Position numbers and translations under genes: made by a program. The notes beneath the pieces are model-generated. The model did no database searches, was not told where the DNA came from, and saw only the letters and a list, made by a program, of their open reading frames with translations. From Sthenelais limicola (Eukaryota; Annelida; Polychaeta; Phyllodocida; Sigalionidae): a stretch of DNA of 64,000 nucleotides. How positions within the stretch are numbered: position 1 is the first letter of the stretch; each line of letters starts with the position of its first letter. The stretch lies in assembly GCA_942159475.1 (NCBI GenBank), contig OW804098.1:7788383-7852382 (forward strand), written 5' to 3'. Positions 51,230-61,374 of the stretch are shown one piece after another.

Positions 51230-51321
51230 AAATAATCCAAAAACGAAAACATAAGTAGTTCTATAGAGTTGGTTGATGTTAAAGCACTGTAGAAAAAAAT
51301 TTTGCTCGAATTCGCCACCAG
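51230..51321 (-). promoter_or_regulatory. Retroelement leader with primer-binding-site candidate
   Basis: In element sense the LTR end CTTTATAATA is followed, after one C, by TGGTGGCGAATTCGAGC. TGG right after the LTR is what a tRNA primer site needs; I could not name the tRNA. Confidence 0.5.
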
Positions 51322-51573
51322 TATTATAAAGTCGAGATCGTGTATACTTCTATAATCTAATGTGAATAGGAGATAAGGAGAAAGGACGACCAGACACGTA
51401 CAGATTCCGTTACCAACTGATTGTATATTTTATTAGACATCAACCCTCACAGGAGCAGCTCACGTGCTACTCCTGGAGGTGGGAGGGGCTCTATTCATGA
51501 TAGGCCCAAGGCAATATGACAGGCAGGTGTGAGTCATGGAGGGAGGGGCTAGGATGATCTTGGCTGTATAGCA
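51322..51573 (-). repeat. 5' LTR (element sense)
   Basis: 252 bp, identical by eye to 38041-38292. It should carry the element's promoter. Confidence 0.95.
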
Positions 51574-51665
51574 AAGAGGAGGAGGAGGAGGAGGAGGAGG
51601 AAGAAGAGAGTGGAGAAGAGGAGGAAGAAGAAGAGGGTGATACAGATATGCAAACTACTGGAACG
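51574..51665 (+). pseudogene. NPHP1 copy B: glutamate-rich exon, right piece
   Basis: Continues the exon cut at 38040: GAGGAGGAGGAGG... to ACTGGAACG with donor GTATTT. The reading frame is GDTDMQTTGT at the end. Confidence 0.85.
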
Positions 51666-51780
51666 GTATTTATAAACCCTCTTACTCTTCAATGTTTCAC
51701 TCACCATTAGGAGCTTCTGTAAGGACCTCCAGAAAGTTATATATTTAAGTTAATAAACAAAATATGTATTTTTGTTTTAG

Positions 51781-51875
51781 ATGCGCCAGCATGAGGCTCT
51801 GGAAACATTTAAAGGTGAACAGGATGGTGATCTAGACTTTGAAAAGGGCGATATTCTCACGGTCCTCTTTGCAAG
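51781..51875 (+). CDS. NPHP1 copy B: SH3 domain, first half
   Basis: 95 bp, phases as in copy A. Reads ALETFKGEQDGDLDFEKGDI, an intact SH3 start. Confidence 0.88.
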
Positions 51876-52151
51876 GTGATTTTTCATATCAGAGTAATAA
51901 GATATGTTGTATCAAACTTAGATATCTTTAGCACTTAGATACTTGTTTAGAATGTTAAAAAAAATAGTTTAGAATGTTGTTGAACAATTATTTGAAACAT
52001 CAAAGCATAATGGCCAATTATATGATGATAATCATCACTTTTTTTTAACTTTGTAGTGATAAAGAATTGCTGTATTGACTATATTCAGCCAAACCAAGAT
52101 TGATCCTAAATTCTGACTCATGGTTTGATACAATATGTATTACGATTTCAG

Positions 52152-52221
52152 GGAAGATGGATGGTTGAAAGCCAAAGATGCAGGTGGAAAAACAGGCCTG
52201 GTGCCAAGTACCTATTTGAAG
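52152..52221 (+). CDS. NPHP1 copy B: SH3 domain, second half
   Basis: 70 bp, phase 2 to 0. Reads EDGWLKAKDAGGKTGLVPST then YLK. The donor region (GGTATGATTATATATAACCA) is doubled in tandem just after the exon (52221-52320). Confidence 0.88.
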
Positions 52222-52934
52222 GTATGATTATATATAACCAGGGAGATATATTCAGAGGTAGTAGAAACGGTATGATTATATATAATCAGGGAGGTAAATA
52301 CAGAGAGAGTAGAAACAGGGATTATGCATGACAGGTATATAGTGTAGCCACTGCATGCCAGGCACTGACACTGCAGTACTGTTGTCACCAATAGTACCAC
52401 CTATAGCCCAGGCAGAAAGAGCAATCAAACTACCTGGGCTATAGGTGGTACTATTAGTGACTATATAACCTTTGCGCATCTGCTGCTTCAGTCAATAGGT
52501 AGATTTAGCAACCACAACACACCTACACAACACTAACGCATCCACTAACTATCTGTACATTACTACTGCTGTGGGGATATCTCAAGAGGTGCTAGGCTGA
52601 GGTCATCTGCATTACAGGCCTCTCAACATATCCCCACAACGGTAATAATGTACTAATTGTTAGGGGATGCATTAGTGTTGTGTTGGTGCATTGTGGTTGC
52701 TAAATCTCAACTGAGACAGAACAAAAACAATCATTTAATTTCTTACAATATATACCCTTGTACATATGTACTTTTGAAAGGTTTGATGCATAATTATGGT
52801 GAAGGTAAAGGGCCACTGTGTGAATGTCTGCCCTAACTCAGAGTTTGGGTTATTACCACCACTCATTGTATAGCGCCACTGTCTATTTATAAGCTGTGGT
52901 CTGGTTTGAGTAACATCTTTATTTTGTTTCCAAG
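52222..52934 (+). other. Intron of copy B with two foldback elements
   Basis: 52377-52468 holds the hairpin ACCAATAGTACCACCTATAGC / GCTATAGGTGGTACTATTAG. 52505-52707 is a longer inverted-repeat element (TTTAGCAACCACAACACACC... and its inverse). Both recur in copy C at about 57536-57606 and 57650-57852. Confidence 0.75.
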
Positions 52935-52971
52935 GTGTATAGTAACTACAAAGATGTTCAGGAATCCAAAG
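52935..52971 (+). CDS. NPHP1 copy B: linker exon VYSNYKDVQESK
   Basis: 37 bp, phase 0 to 1, donor GTATAC. It links SH3 to the second acidic exon; the counterpart in the main gene lies just left of the window. Confidence 0.8.
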
Positions 52972-53098
52972 GTATACATTTTACTATAATTACGTTGATT
53001 TATGTCTTACATTATTGATAATTTATCCAGCATAGTTTACTTTTATTTTGGACCATCCAAAGTGGTATCTAATCTAGAGAACTTCTGTGTTTTACCAG

Positions 53099-53144
53099 AA
53101 GAAGATGAAGAAGATGAAGGAACTGATCCTAAGACATCAAAGAG
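53099..53144 (+). CDS. NPHP1 copy B: second acidic exon
   Basis: 46 bp, same phases as exon 76-121, reading EDEEDEGTDPKTSK. Confidence 0.82.
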
Positions 53145-53220
53145 GTATGTTGAGATATTCCGGACTTAGGAACCCATCTGCAGCATATCCCAGTATATTT
53201 AGAGCCAATATTGATAAATA

Positions 53221-53798
53221 TGTAGTGATTTCTGCCTAGTAATACTAGTTCACTAACCAAGTTTGAATCTTATCAATCTCAATGAAGGGGAAATAAAACC
53301 AGTAACACAGTGCTTTAGTATCTCAGGCTTTATTCCACCACACAGACCTATTCTGGCAGTTGATCTCGGACCCAGCTTAGGTCCAAATGACTCAGCAAGA
53401 GTGAGCAATCACTCAAGACAAGAGTAACAAGGTACAGCAGATTGAGGAAAGAGGCAATTTTGGTACACAGTCAATGAAGGTATTTCAGGTAAAAGAAGGT
53501 TAAAGAAGGTCTAGTGTAATAACAGGTTATGGTACATAAAAGAATCTAGCAGGAACATCCAGAAAGACCAACACACTAATTGTGGTATAAAGTACAGTTA
53601 GATAAGAGTAACCTGTAATATAGGAATCAATGAATATGACCCATGTAAGTTTTGGCGGGAATCCGAAAGGCCTGTTTTGACCAGCACAGAAAAGGCACAT
53701 GCAGCCAATTCTAGCAGTACTAGTCCAGATATGGTCAGTTTGTAAACAAACACTCACGCCCCAATCAACACTTGATTGGTATACCCATATTCACTACA
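53221..53798 (+). mobile_element. 578-bp insertion, possible solo LTR
   Basis: Absent from the same intron at positions 181-205. Begins TGTAGTGA and ends TCACTACA, so it has TG...CA ends as LTRs do. The flanking duplication is unclear (AAATA versus AAATC). No ORF of weight. Confidence 0.5.
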
Positions 53799-54595
53799 AA
53801 TCCATAGAAACTTAAACCTAAGAACAAGTCATCTCCACTAGCTACTCTAAAACCATGTAAAACCTATCATATGCAAGTTACGTAAATCATATTTATTTGT
53901 TATAGATTGTACTAATCAAGGTATTTCCATATGCCATTTCCATATGCATTTGGCCTTTCTTGTTTGTTAATATTTGTTTCTTTATTGTGTCTGACATCCA
54001 TTGGAAGACATGGGTAATCAATCAGAATTGGTCAACCTGTTTCGAAAAGAAATATAGAATATATTTAATTCAACATCTCTCATATTTGAATTGCATGACA
54101 CGCATGATTCAGCGGGTTATACATTTTTTGCTACTGAAAATCAATATTTACTTGGCAGTAAGATAACATCAACATATTATCTTCAAATAATATGTTGATG
54201 TTATATCACATGTGTGTAGATTCAAAGACTGAGACTCATATGTTCTGTCTTGCCCTTAGTCTTTGATATATTGGAGAGCTTAAAAATAACAAATCAGGAT
54301 TATACAGACTAATTTAAGGTTAAATGTGGTAAGTCTTGGCCAGTCGATATTCAACTATTAGAGATACCTTATGTTTCATGTTACATAGAAGTCTTGTCAC
54401 TAGTGTTTGGCCTTCTCACCCAAAAACAGAATCTATGAGTCTTTGCACGCTTTACACGTTTCAGGCCTTAATCCCTATCTAAGGTTTTGTTTCTTTGCTT
54501 TTAAATTGGTGGTTATGTATTGATATGTTACCGCATTGAATGAATAACCATGTTTTGTTTTAAGACAACTAATCCATTCCACTACACTGTTTTAG

Positions 54596-54647
54596 TGGCA
54601 GGCTACTATGGAAAAAAATTATCAAAAAGGCAGTGAAAGTGAAAGAG
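54596..54647 (+). CDS. NPHP1 copy B: exon GRLLWKKIIKKAVKVKE
   Basis: 52 bp, with intact acceptor TTTTAG and donor GTATGC; 9 bp longer than exon 1002-1044, keeping frame. Following NPHP1 exons were not found after it. Confidence 0.78.
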
Positions 54648-56051
54648 GTATGCACTACCTTCCTATGAAATCTTATTCTAATATCACTTTTCCAACCTAC
54701 ATGTAACATTTTAGACTTTTCCACTGATTTTTCTACTGCGGTGCTTTGCGTCGCAGTGTTATTATTGGTACATATTTCGTCAGTCAATGCTCACACCTGT
54801 CTCCCCTCCTTTTTCTCTTTGATAGGACACCTACTGTGCTCTCTCCTGTATCTCTCTCTATCCCTGATAGGACACCTACTTTAACAATGCTCTCTCCTGT
54901 CTCTCTCTCTATCCCTGATAGGACGCCTACTGTGGCAATGCTCTCTTTCTCTCTGTCCTCTCCACATCCCTCCTCATCCAGAGAGGACACCTACTGCACT
55001 CTCTCCTGTCTCTATCCCTGATAGGACACCTACTGTGGCAATACTCTCTTTCTCTCTCTCCTCTCCACATTCCTCCTTGTCCAGATAGGATGCCTACTGT
55101 GCGCTCTATCCCTCTCTCCATCCTCTCTTATCCTCCCTCCTCTCATCCATCATGTAGGATGCCCACTGCACTAATGGCTTTCCCGGTCCTGGGGTTAAAT
55201 TGTTTCTCCCTATCTTTGATAGGACGCCTACTGCACTCATTGTTCTCTCTCTTCAACACATTGAAACAAGGCCTTGTGTCTGCTATTGTTATATCACGAC
55301 TTATTCTTATGATAGACAACATGACTTCATGAGCTAGCAGGGCATGCATTTTATGCCATGATAGGTGTGCGTATTCACAAAAACATGGCCAGATTAGCCC
55401 ATGGCATAAACATGCCTGGATTGCACTAGTGGAATCCGTTTTTCGAATGCAACCAATCTACAACGTTATTTTGATTGGTTGCGTAAATTTAGTTGCGCCA
55501 ATCAATGACGCTCATTTCATGACGCTCATTTCATGAAGCAACCATGTAAGCGCTTGTTTTTGCCAAGCGCTTGTTTTTGTCCAAGGGTTGCGAGACATGC
55601 AATGAAGGTAAATAACTCTTAAATAGGCTAACTCTTAAATCATGGCATAAAAATATAACTAAACTTGAGCTGCATATGGGGCAACGGATTCACAAAACGC
55701 TCGTGGCTTTTGGTGAGTGTCTTTCACGCGTGCCTTCGACACTTGTGAAAGACACTCACCAAAAGCCACTTGCGTTTTGTGAATCCGTTGCCCCATATGC
55801 ATCTCGCGTTTAGTTATATCTTAATGTCTTATGTAAGAAGGTCATGTTTACATCAAAATATATTACTGCTATATTTACCCTATAATTATCATTTTACAAA
55901 AGTCCTTTTTATTTCAATTAATATTTACACAAATCCACATGGTGATGTTTGGCTGATAATGATGAGTAGAGGAGATGAGATGTGTGGTGGTTAGAAATTT
56001 TCTATCCAGACTAATAAATTAATTTCTTACAATATATACCCTTGTACATAT
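54648..56051 (+). other. Copy of the CT-rich intron, then a foldback element and unique sequence
   Basis: 54750-55300 repeats the CT-rich minisatellite of 1170-1580. 55671-55803 is a near-perfect hairpin (GCATATGGGGCAACGGATTC / GAATCCGTTGCCCCATATGC). No gene seen. Confidence 0.7.
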
Positions 56052-56286
56052 GGGTCAGATTTTCAGATAATGTACAATTGGCAGTTCTACACATTTAGGA
56101 AATTCTGCTAAATTAGGCTGAAAAATGGTCAATGCCGGGTATATCTGAGTATATTTAGTATCCCATTGATTAAAAGTATTAGTTCTGTTATGTTAAACTG
56201 CATTTTGAAGCTCAATTTTGTCTTAAATGTGGGTTATTTGAGAGGATTGGTGACAGCGAAATGTACTTTTTCTGAAAATATGACCC
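56052..56286 (-). mobile_element. GGGTCAG MITE, copy 11, with an empty site in the window
   Basis: Copy B reads CTTGTACATATGTACTTTTG at the equivalent place (about 52750). Here the same sequence is split by the element with ATAT repeated on both sides (56048-56051, 56287-56290). This fixes the ends and a 4-bp target duplication. Confidence 0.92.
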
Positions 56287-56455
56287 ATATGTAATTTTGA
56301 AAGGTTTGATGCATAATTATGGGGAAGGTTAAGGGCCACTGTGTGAATGTCTGAAACTCAGAGTTTGGGTTATTACCACCACTCATTGTATAGCGCCACT
56401 GTCTATTTATAAGCTGTGGTCTGGTTTGAGTAACATCTTTATTTTGTTTTCCAAG

Positions 56456-56492
56456 GTGTATAGTAACTACAAAGATGTTCAGGAATCCGAAG
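56456..56492 (+). CDS. NPHP1 copy C: linker exon VYSNYKDVQESE
   Basis: 37 bp, phases as at 52935-52971. Confidence 0.75.
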
Positions 56493-56619
56493 GTATACAT
56501 TTTACTATAATTATGTTGATTTATGTCTTATGTTATTGATATTTTATCCAGCATAGTTTACTTTTATTTTGGACCATCCAAAGTGGTATATAATCTAGAG
56601 AACTTCTTTGTTCCACCAG

Positions 56620-56665
56620 AAGAAGACGAAGAAGATGAAGGAACTGATCCTAAGACACCAAGGAG
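56620..56665 (+). CDS. NPHP1 copy C: second acidic exon
   Basis: 46 bp reading EDEEDEGTDPKTPR with donor GTATGT. Confidence 0.78.
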
Positions 56666-56702
56666 GTATGTTGAGATATTCCAGGCTTTACTCCCTACCT
56701 AA

Positions 56703-56796
56703 GGAAGAAGAAGAGGAGGAGGAGGAGGAGGAAGAAGAGAGCGGAGAAGAGGAGGAAGAAGAAGAGGGTGATACAGATATCCAAACTACTGGAACG
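56703..56796 (+). pseudogene. NPHP1 copy C: glutamate-rich exon, left end lost
   Basis: The EEEEE...GDTDIQTTGT coding part and donor are present, but the usual intron and TTTCAG acceptor are replaced by a junction ~37 bp after the preceding exon. A CCAG at 56681-56684 is in frame, but an intron of under 25 bp is not credible. Confidence 0.7.
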
Positions 56797-56911
56797 GTAT
56801 TCATAAACCCTCTTACTCTTCAATGTTTCACTCAGTACTAGGAGCTTCTGTAAGGACCTCCAGAAAGTTATATATTTAAGTTAATAAACCAAATATGTAT
56901 TTTTGTTTTAG

Positions 56912-57006
56912 ATGCGCCAGTATGAGGCTCTGGAAACATTTAAAGGTGAACAGGATGGCGATCTAGGCTTTGAAAAGGGAGATATTCTCACGGTCCTCTT
57001 TGCAAG
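56912..57006 (+). CDS. NPHP1 copy C: SH3 domain, first half
   Basis: 95 bp, phase 0 to 2, reading ALETFKGEQDGDLGFEKGDI; acceptor and donor intact. Confidence 0.87.
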
Positions 57007-57298
57007 GTGATTTTTCATATCAGAGTAATAAGATATGTTGTATCAAACTTAGATATCTTTAGCATACGAGTTATACTTGTTTAGAATGTTAAAAAAAATA
57101 GTTTAGAATGTTGTTGAACAATTATTTGAAACATCAAAGCATAATGTCCAATTATACGACAATAATCACAACTGTATTTAACTTTGTAGCGATAAAGAAT
57201 CGCTGTATTGACTATATTCAGCCAAACCAAGATTGATCCTAAATTCTGATTCATGGTTTGATGTATGTGGTTTGATACAATATGTATTACGATTTCAG

Positions 57299-57368
57299 GG
57301 AAGATGGATGGTTGAAAGCCAAAGATGCAGGTGGCAAAACAGGCCTGGTGCCAAGTACCTTCTTGAAG
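57299..57368 (+). CDS. NPHP1 copy C: SH3 domain, second half
   Basis: 70 bp, reading EDGWLKAKDAGGKTGLVPST then FLK (Y to F in the NY/TY motif). The donor segment is again doubled (57368-57460). Confidence 0.85.
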
Positions 57369-59670
57369 GTATGATTATATATAACCAGGGAGGTAAATAC
57401 AGAGGTAGTAGAAACGGTATGATTATATATAACCAGGGAGGTAAATACAGAGAGAGTAGAAACGGGGATTATGCACAACAGGTATATATTTTAGCCACTG
57501 CATTCCAGGCACTGACACTGCAGTACTGTTGTCACCAATAGTACCACCTATAGCCCAGGTAGAAAGAGCAATCAAACTACCTGGGCTATAGGTGGTACTA
57601 TTGTTGACTATATAACCATTGCACATCTGCTGCTTCAGTCAATAGGTAGATTTAGCAGCCACAACACACCTACACAACACTAACGCATCCACTAACTATC
57701 TGTACATTACTACTGCTGTGGGGATATCTCAAGAGGCGCTAGGCTGAGGTCATCTGCATTGCAGGCCTCTCAAGATATCCCCACAATGGTAATAATGTAC
57801 TAATTGTTAGGGGATGCGTTAGTGTTGTGTATGTGCATTGTGGTTGCTAAATTTCAATCGTTTTGTCTAAGCCCCTTAATAATTAATAACTGAGACAGAA
57901 CAAAAATGATCATTTAATTTCTTACAATATATACCCTTGTACATATGTACTTTTGAAAGGTTTGATGCATAATTATGGTGGAGGTTAAGGGCCGCTGTGT
58001 GAATGTCTGAAACTCAGAGTTTGGGTTATTACCACCACTCATTGTATAGCACCACTGTCTATTTATAAACTGTGGTATGGCATTATTATTTTCAGAGTAT
58101 AGCTGTCTCTACATCAGTCCCGATTCTGTCTCATGATACTTGTGATGCTAGCTGATACCAAATGTTTACAAAAGTTCCCGATGTTAGCGATGCAACCAAG
58201 TATCGTCGCCATCTGTCCAGAGTATCAGCAATGCCTCTACATTTGCGAATACAATCGCTGACCTATCATATGCAAGTTACGTAAATCATATTTATTTGTT
58301 ATAGATTGTACTAATCAAGGTATTTCCATATGCCATTTCCATATAAGATAAGATAAGATAAGAGAATCTTTTATTTGTCCAACATTAGATACAATATGAA
58401 AAACGACAAAAGGGTCTACGTGCCTATATGAAAATTTAATTCCATTTCTACCGGCGGTTACCTTTAATTTTGAATGTACGGATAGCTAACATAGGCTCTT
58501 AGAGGAGGAATATAATATGATAATAATAATATGACATTGTTTAGTAAGCAAAGTGTCTGAAGGACCTACTACTAACAAATAATAAACCTTTCAGAGTATT
58601 TTCTACTTGGATATACTTCCAAGAGGTTTGTCAGACAATATGTTTACCATAGTCTTAGTATTTAGATATGAACATTGGCTGTGATATTTCTTTGGATATA
58701 CTTCCAAATACATTAATCAAATTGAATTGAGCAAGATGTGGGATGATAACAACAATAATAACATATGCATTTGGCCTTTCTTGTTTGTTGATATTTGTTT
58801 CTTTATTCTGTCGGGCATCCATTGGAAGACATGGGTAATCAATCAGAATTGGTCAACCAATTTTGAAAAGAAATATAGAATATATTTAATTCAACATCTC
58901 TCATATTTGAATTGCATAACACACATGATTCAACAGGTTATACATTTTTTGCTACTGAAAATCAATATTTACTTGGCAGTAAGAAGGCCCAAGCAAATCA
59001 GGTTTTTTAAGATAATATGTCGATGTTATATCCCTCTTGAGTGTACATATAGAATTTATTCCATATTTTATAAGTCTGTTATATCAGCATTGGCTCTGTT
59101 TTGAACATGTCATATTGAGGTATTTTTATGTTCTGTTTTGAAATGTTCATGAAACAAAACTTTAGCTATGCCTTTGTGAATAAACTTCAACTATAACACA
59201 TACATCCTCTTGTTATAATGTAAGCTTTATTGAGATTTACAGTCACCCTAGATTACAAAACTTGAAGGGATCTAAAATAGCTGAGCTCGATTTTAGCTCA
59301 CACCATCTTGATTTATGCCTGCATGTGACAATAGGCCTCAATACATCACCCAGTCAGATATAAAGCACTCCTATGTTATCCCAAGGAGATAAATACAAAG
59401 AACGTCACCATTCAAGTTACAACAACAAGGAGGCGGAGCGTGACCATCTCAGCTACCTACTATAGGCACTGCTTCTATTCAGCACTAGGACATTGATACT
59501 GATGGACTAAAGCCTGGGTTCCACTGCCACGCTACTTCTCCCACTACTGCTACCGTTTCTTTGGTCTCGCTAATTTTAGAAGCGGGAGCAAGTAGCGGGA
59601 AGTAGTCGCTTCAATTCAAACATGTTTGATTCGAAATGGCTACTGATTATAACCACTGATTATTCAGTAT
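57369..59670 (+). other. End of the duplicated region: introns joined to a copy of the NPHP1 3' UTR and flank
   Basis: 57536-57852 repeats the foldbacks of copy B. 58262-59040 matches the intron at 280-625. From about 59041 the sequence matches the main gene's 3' UTR (from 27311) and flank, including poly(A) signal AATAAA (59179) and one 43-bp satellite unit. All NPHP1 exons between are missing. Confidence 0.8.
58345..58761 (-). mobile_element. LINE/SINE 3' end insertion
   Basis: Splits the sequence CCATTTCCATATGCATTTGG known intact at 340 and 53935. CATAT is repeated on both sides (58340-58344, 58762-58766). On the minus strand it ends AATAAAAGATTCTCTTATCT with a TCTTA-repeat tail. Confidence 0.75.
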
Positions 59671-59702
59671 TTGGGGGAGGGGGGGAGGGGGAGGGGGGGC
59701 GG
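59671..59702 (+). repeat. G-rich run (G-quadruplex-prone)
   Basis: Runs of G4-G7 separated by single A or C. A similar G-rich stretch lies at 60348-60405. Confidence 0.7.
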
Positions 59703-60499
59703 GGTGATCGTTCAGGCATGATCCAGGCATGATTTAGCAAAGTAGAATGTAGCAAGTTGGTCTTCTGAGATTGAAAATAATACTGATTGATAAACCTTGC
59801 AGTCTCGGAATCGTTTCCATATAGAGTAACTAATGTTACTTTAATAATAATGACAACTAGTTTACAAACAAAATATTACAATTACGATAATAACAATATT
59901 ATAGAGACAATATTTGTCTCGTGTTGTAGCAGTTTATTGCTCTATTGGATCCATTTTACTATCCTAAAATAAAGAAAAATATTTATGACTAGTATTATCA
60001 ATTTCTTCCCTAAAGTGGAGTGGATAATAAATCAATAACACGTTTACTTTGACAGACACCAATAAGACAAGCTATAGAGAGGACACTAAGTAGAATGCAT
60101 AGAAAAGATCAAATGATACTGTAAAATTGACAGCATAAATTGTCTAATTTTTAAGTTAAAGTAGTCTCATTCGGACACACATTTGTCATGCCCCTACCGG
60201 CCAGACGGCTCACTACACTTTCTTACCGCCACGACACTCATGGAATTCTTATCACTCCAAAGTCCAAAGGTACAGGTGAGGTCCAGGTCTGACAGTTATC
60301 TCAAAGTTGATCACATGGGAAGGATGGGGAGGGGCTGACCGCCAGGTCAGGGGAGGGGGGGGGGGGTATTGATTAAGAACGGGAGGGAGAGGGGGAGGGG
60401 AGATAACCCCGTGACCTGGTCACCATCCAAAGAGATTGGTCAGAGTGGCAGTGGTCACTCTGAACCTCGTTTTAATATTTTTCCTGTCATTGTTATCCT
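59703..60499 (+). other. Intergenic, no gene seen
   Basis: A-T rich, then a G-rich stretch; no reading frame of weight. Confidence 0.55.
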
Positions 60500-60720
60500 G
60501 TGGCTGATTGGATCTCTAATCTAACCTGTTAATTAATTGGTCCAGAGAGACCTAAGCCAATCAGCGCAGGCCCAGTGTATTCGTTCTAATCTGTCTAGTA
60601 TAAAAATAAAGACCAGCGATTAGTTCGATCTCTTTTAAGCGATCCTACTGACCTGAAGCATACATCTCTGTGTGTTGCGTTGATTAATTTCTCGCTCAAC
60701 TACTGACCCTGAAATATTAC
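60500..60720 (+). promoter_or_regulatory. Possible promoter with CCAAT and TATA boxes
   Basis: ATTGG at 60507 and CCAAT at 60557 precede AGTATAAAAATA (TATA box about 60599-60608). No + strand gene could be recognised downstream, so this could also be part of an old LTR. Confidence 0.3.
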
Positions 60721-60837
60721 GAAGAATGTCTTGCAGTTCTTCAATACAATCATTTCAACTTTGTCGATTTTGCATAGAAATACCTCCACCAATATGTTGT
60801 TTCCCAATTCATCAAACAACACCAACAACACGGCATT

Positions 60838-60950
60838 AAGTGTCTAGTCCACCAAGCCGATTCTAATGCGATTTTGCGCCGCAGAGAACTCTTTTGCACT
60901 AAATTCTGTGAGAATCGCATGAGAATCGGCTTAGTGGATTAGGCCCTTTA
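60838..60950 (+). mobile_element. Foldback MITE, CCACTAGGCCGATTCTCATGCG family, copy 2
   Basis: Same arms as 4855-4974 (GTCCACCAAGCCGATTCTAATGCG / CGCATGAGAATCGGCTTAGTGG). Confidence 0.78.
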
Positions 60951-61040
60951 GGTGTGTCTTTCACAGTCTGCAGGTCTGAATCTGTCCAGTACCTCACACA
61001 GCCCCGGATGGCATAATCTTCACATAAGACCAACCTTTTT

Positions 61041-61239
61041 CACACACTTAGGAACTTCTACTAAATTAGGCTGAAAAATGATGAATACCGCATATATCTG
61101 AGTATATTTGGTATGGCATTGTTTTAAAGTATCAGTTCTGTTATGTTAAACTGCATTTTGAAGTTCATTTTTGTCTTCAATGCGGGTTATTTGAGAGGAT
61201 TGGTGAAGGCGAATTGTACATTTTCTGAAAACTTGACCC
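61041..61239 (-). mobile_element. GGGTCAG MITE, copy 12 (left end missing)
   Basis: The right end TTTTCTGAAAACTTGACCC and body fit; the first ~30 bp are lost. Confidence 0.75.
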
Positions 61240-61374
61240 ATATACCCAAAGGTTAAATGATTTCATACACAATATTAAAAGGTATGCCAAAACTTATTTA
61301 CAGTTAACAAATTTGACATGAACTTCTATCACGTCCTCTCCCTTGGAGAAAGCCACACCAAGCGGGAGTCCATA

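Larger units (their letters stand above)
38041..51573 (-). mobile_element. Env-bearing Ty3/gypsy (errantivirus-like) LTR retroelement, recent and RT-deleted
   Basis: A 13.5-kb element read on the minus strand: 5' LTR (51322-51573), short leader, gag (51229-48890), protease (48833-47898), truncated RT plus RNase H and integrase (47941-45305), env (43435-40826), a further membrane ORF (39539-38955), purine tract, 3' LTR (38041-38292). The LTRs are identical over 252 bp by eye. AAGA on both sides (38037-38040, 51574-51577) is the likely target duplication, though the purine-rich target makes a chance match possible. Gene order and F-type envelope place it near insect errantiviruses and similar env-bearing gypsy elements of other animals. 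A family name would need a tree of the integrase. Confidence 0.93.

Noticed and set aside
51322..51573. TG...CA ends for the retroelement LTR
   Set aside because: In element sense the LTR starts TG but ends TATA at the shared border; shifting the border to find CA breaks the AAGA flanks.
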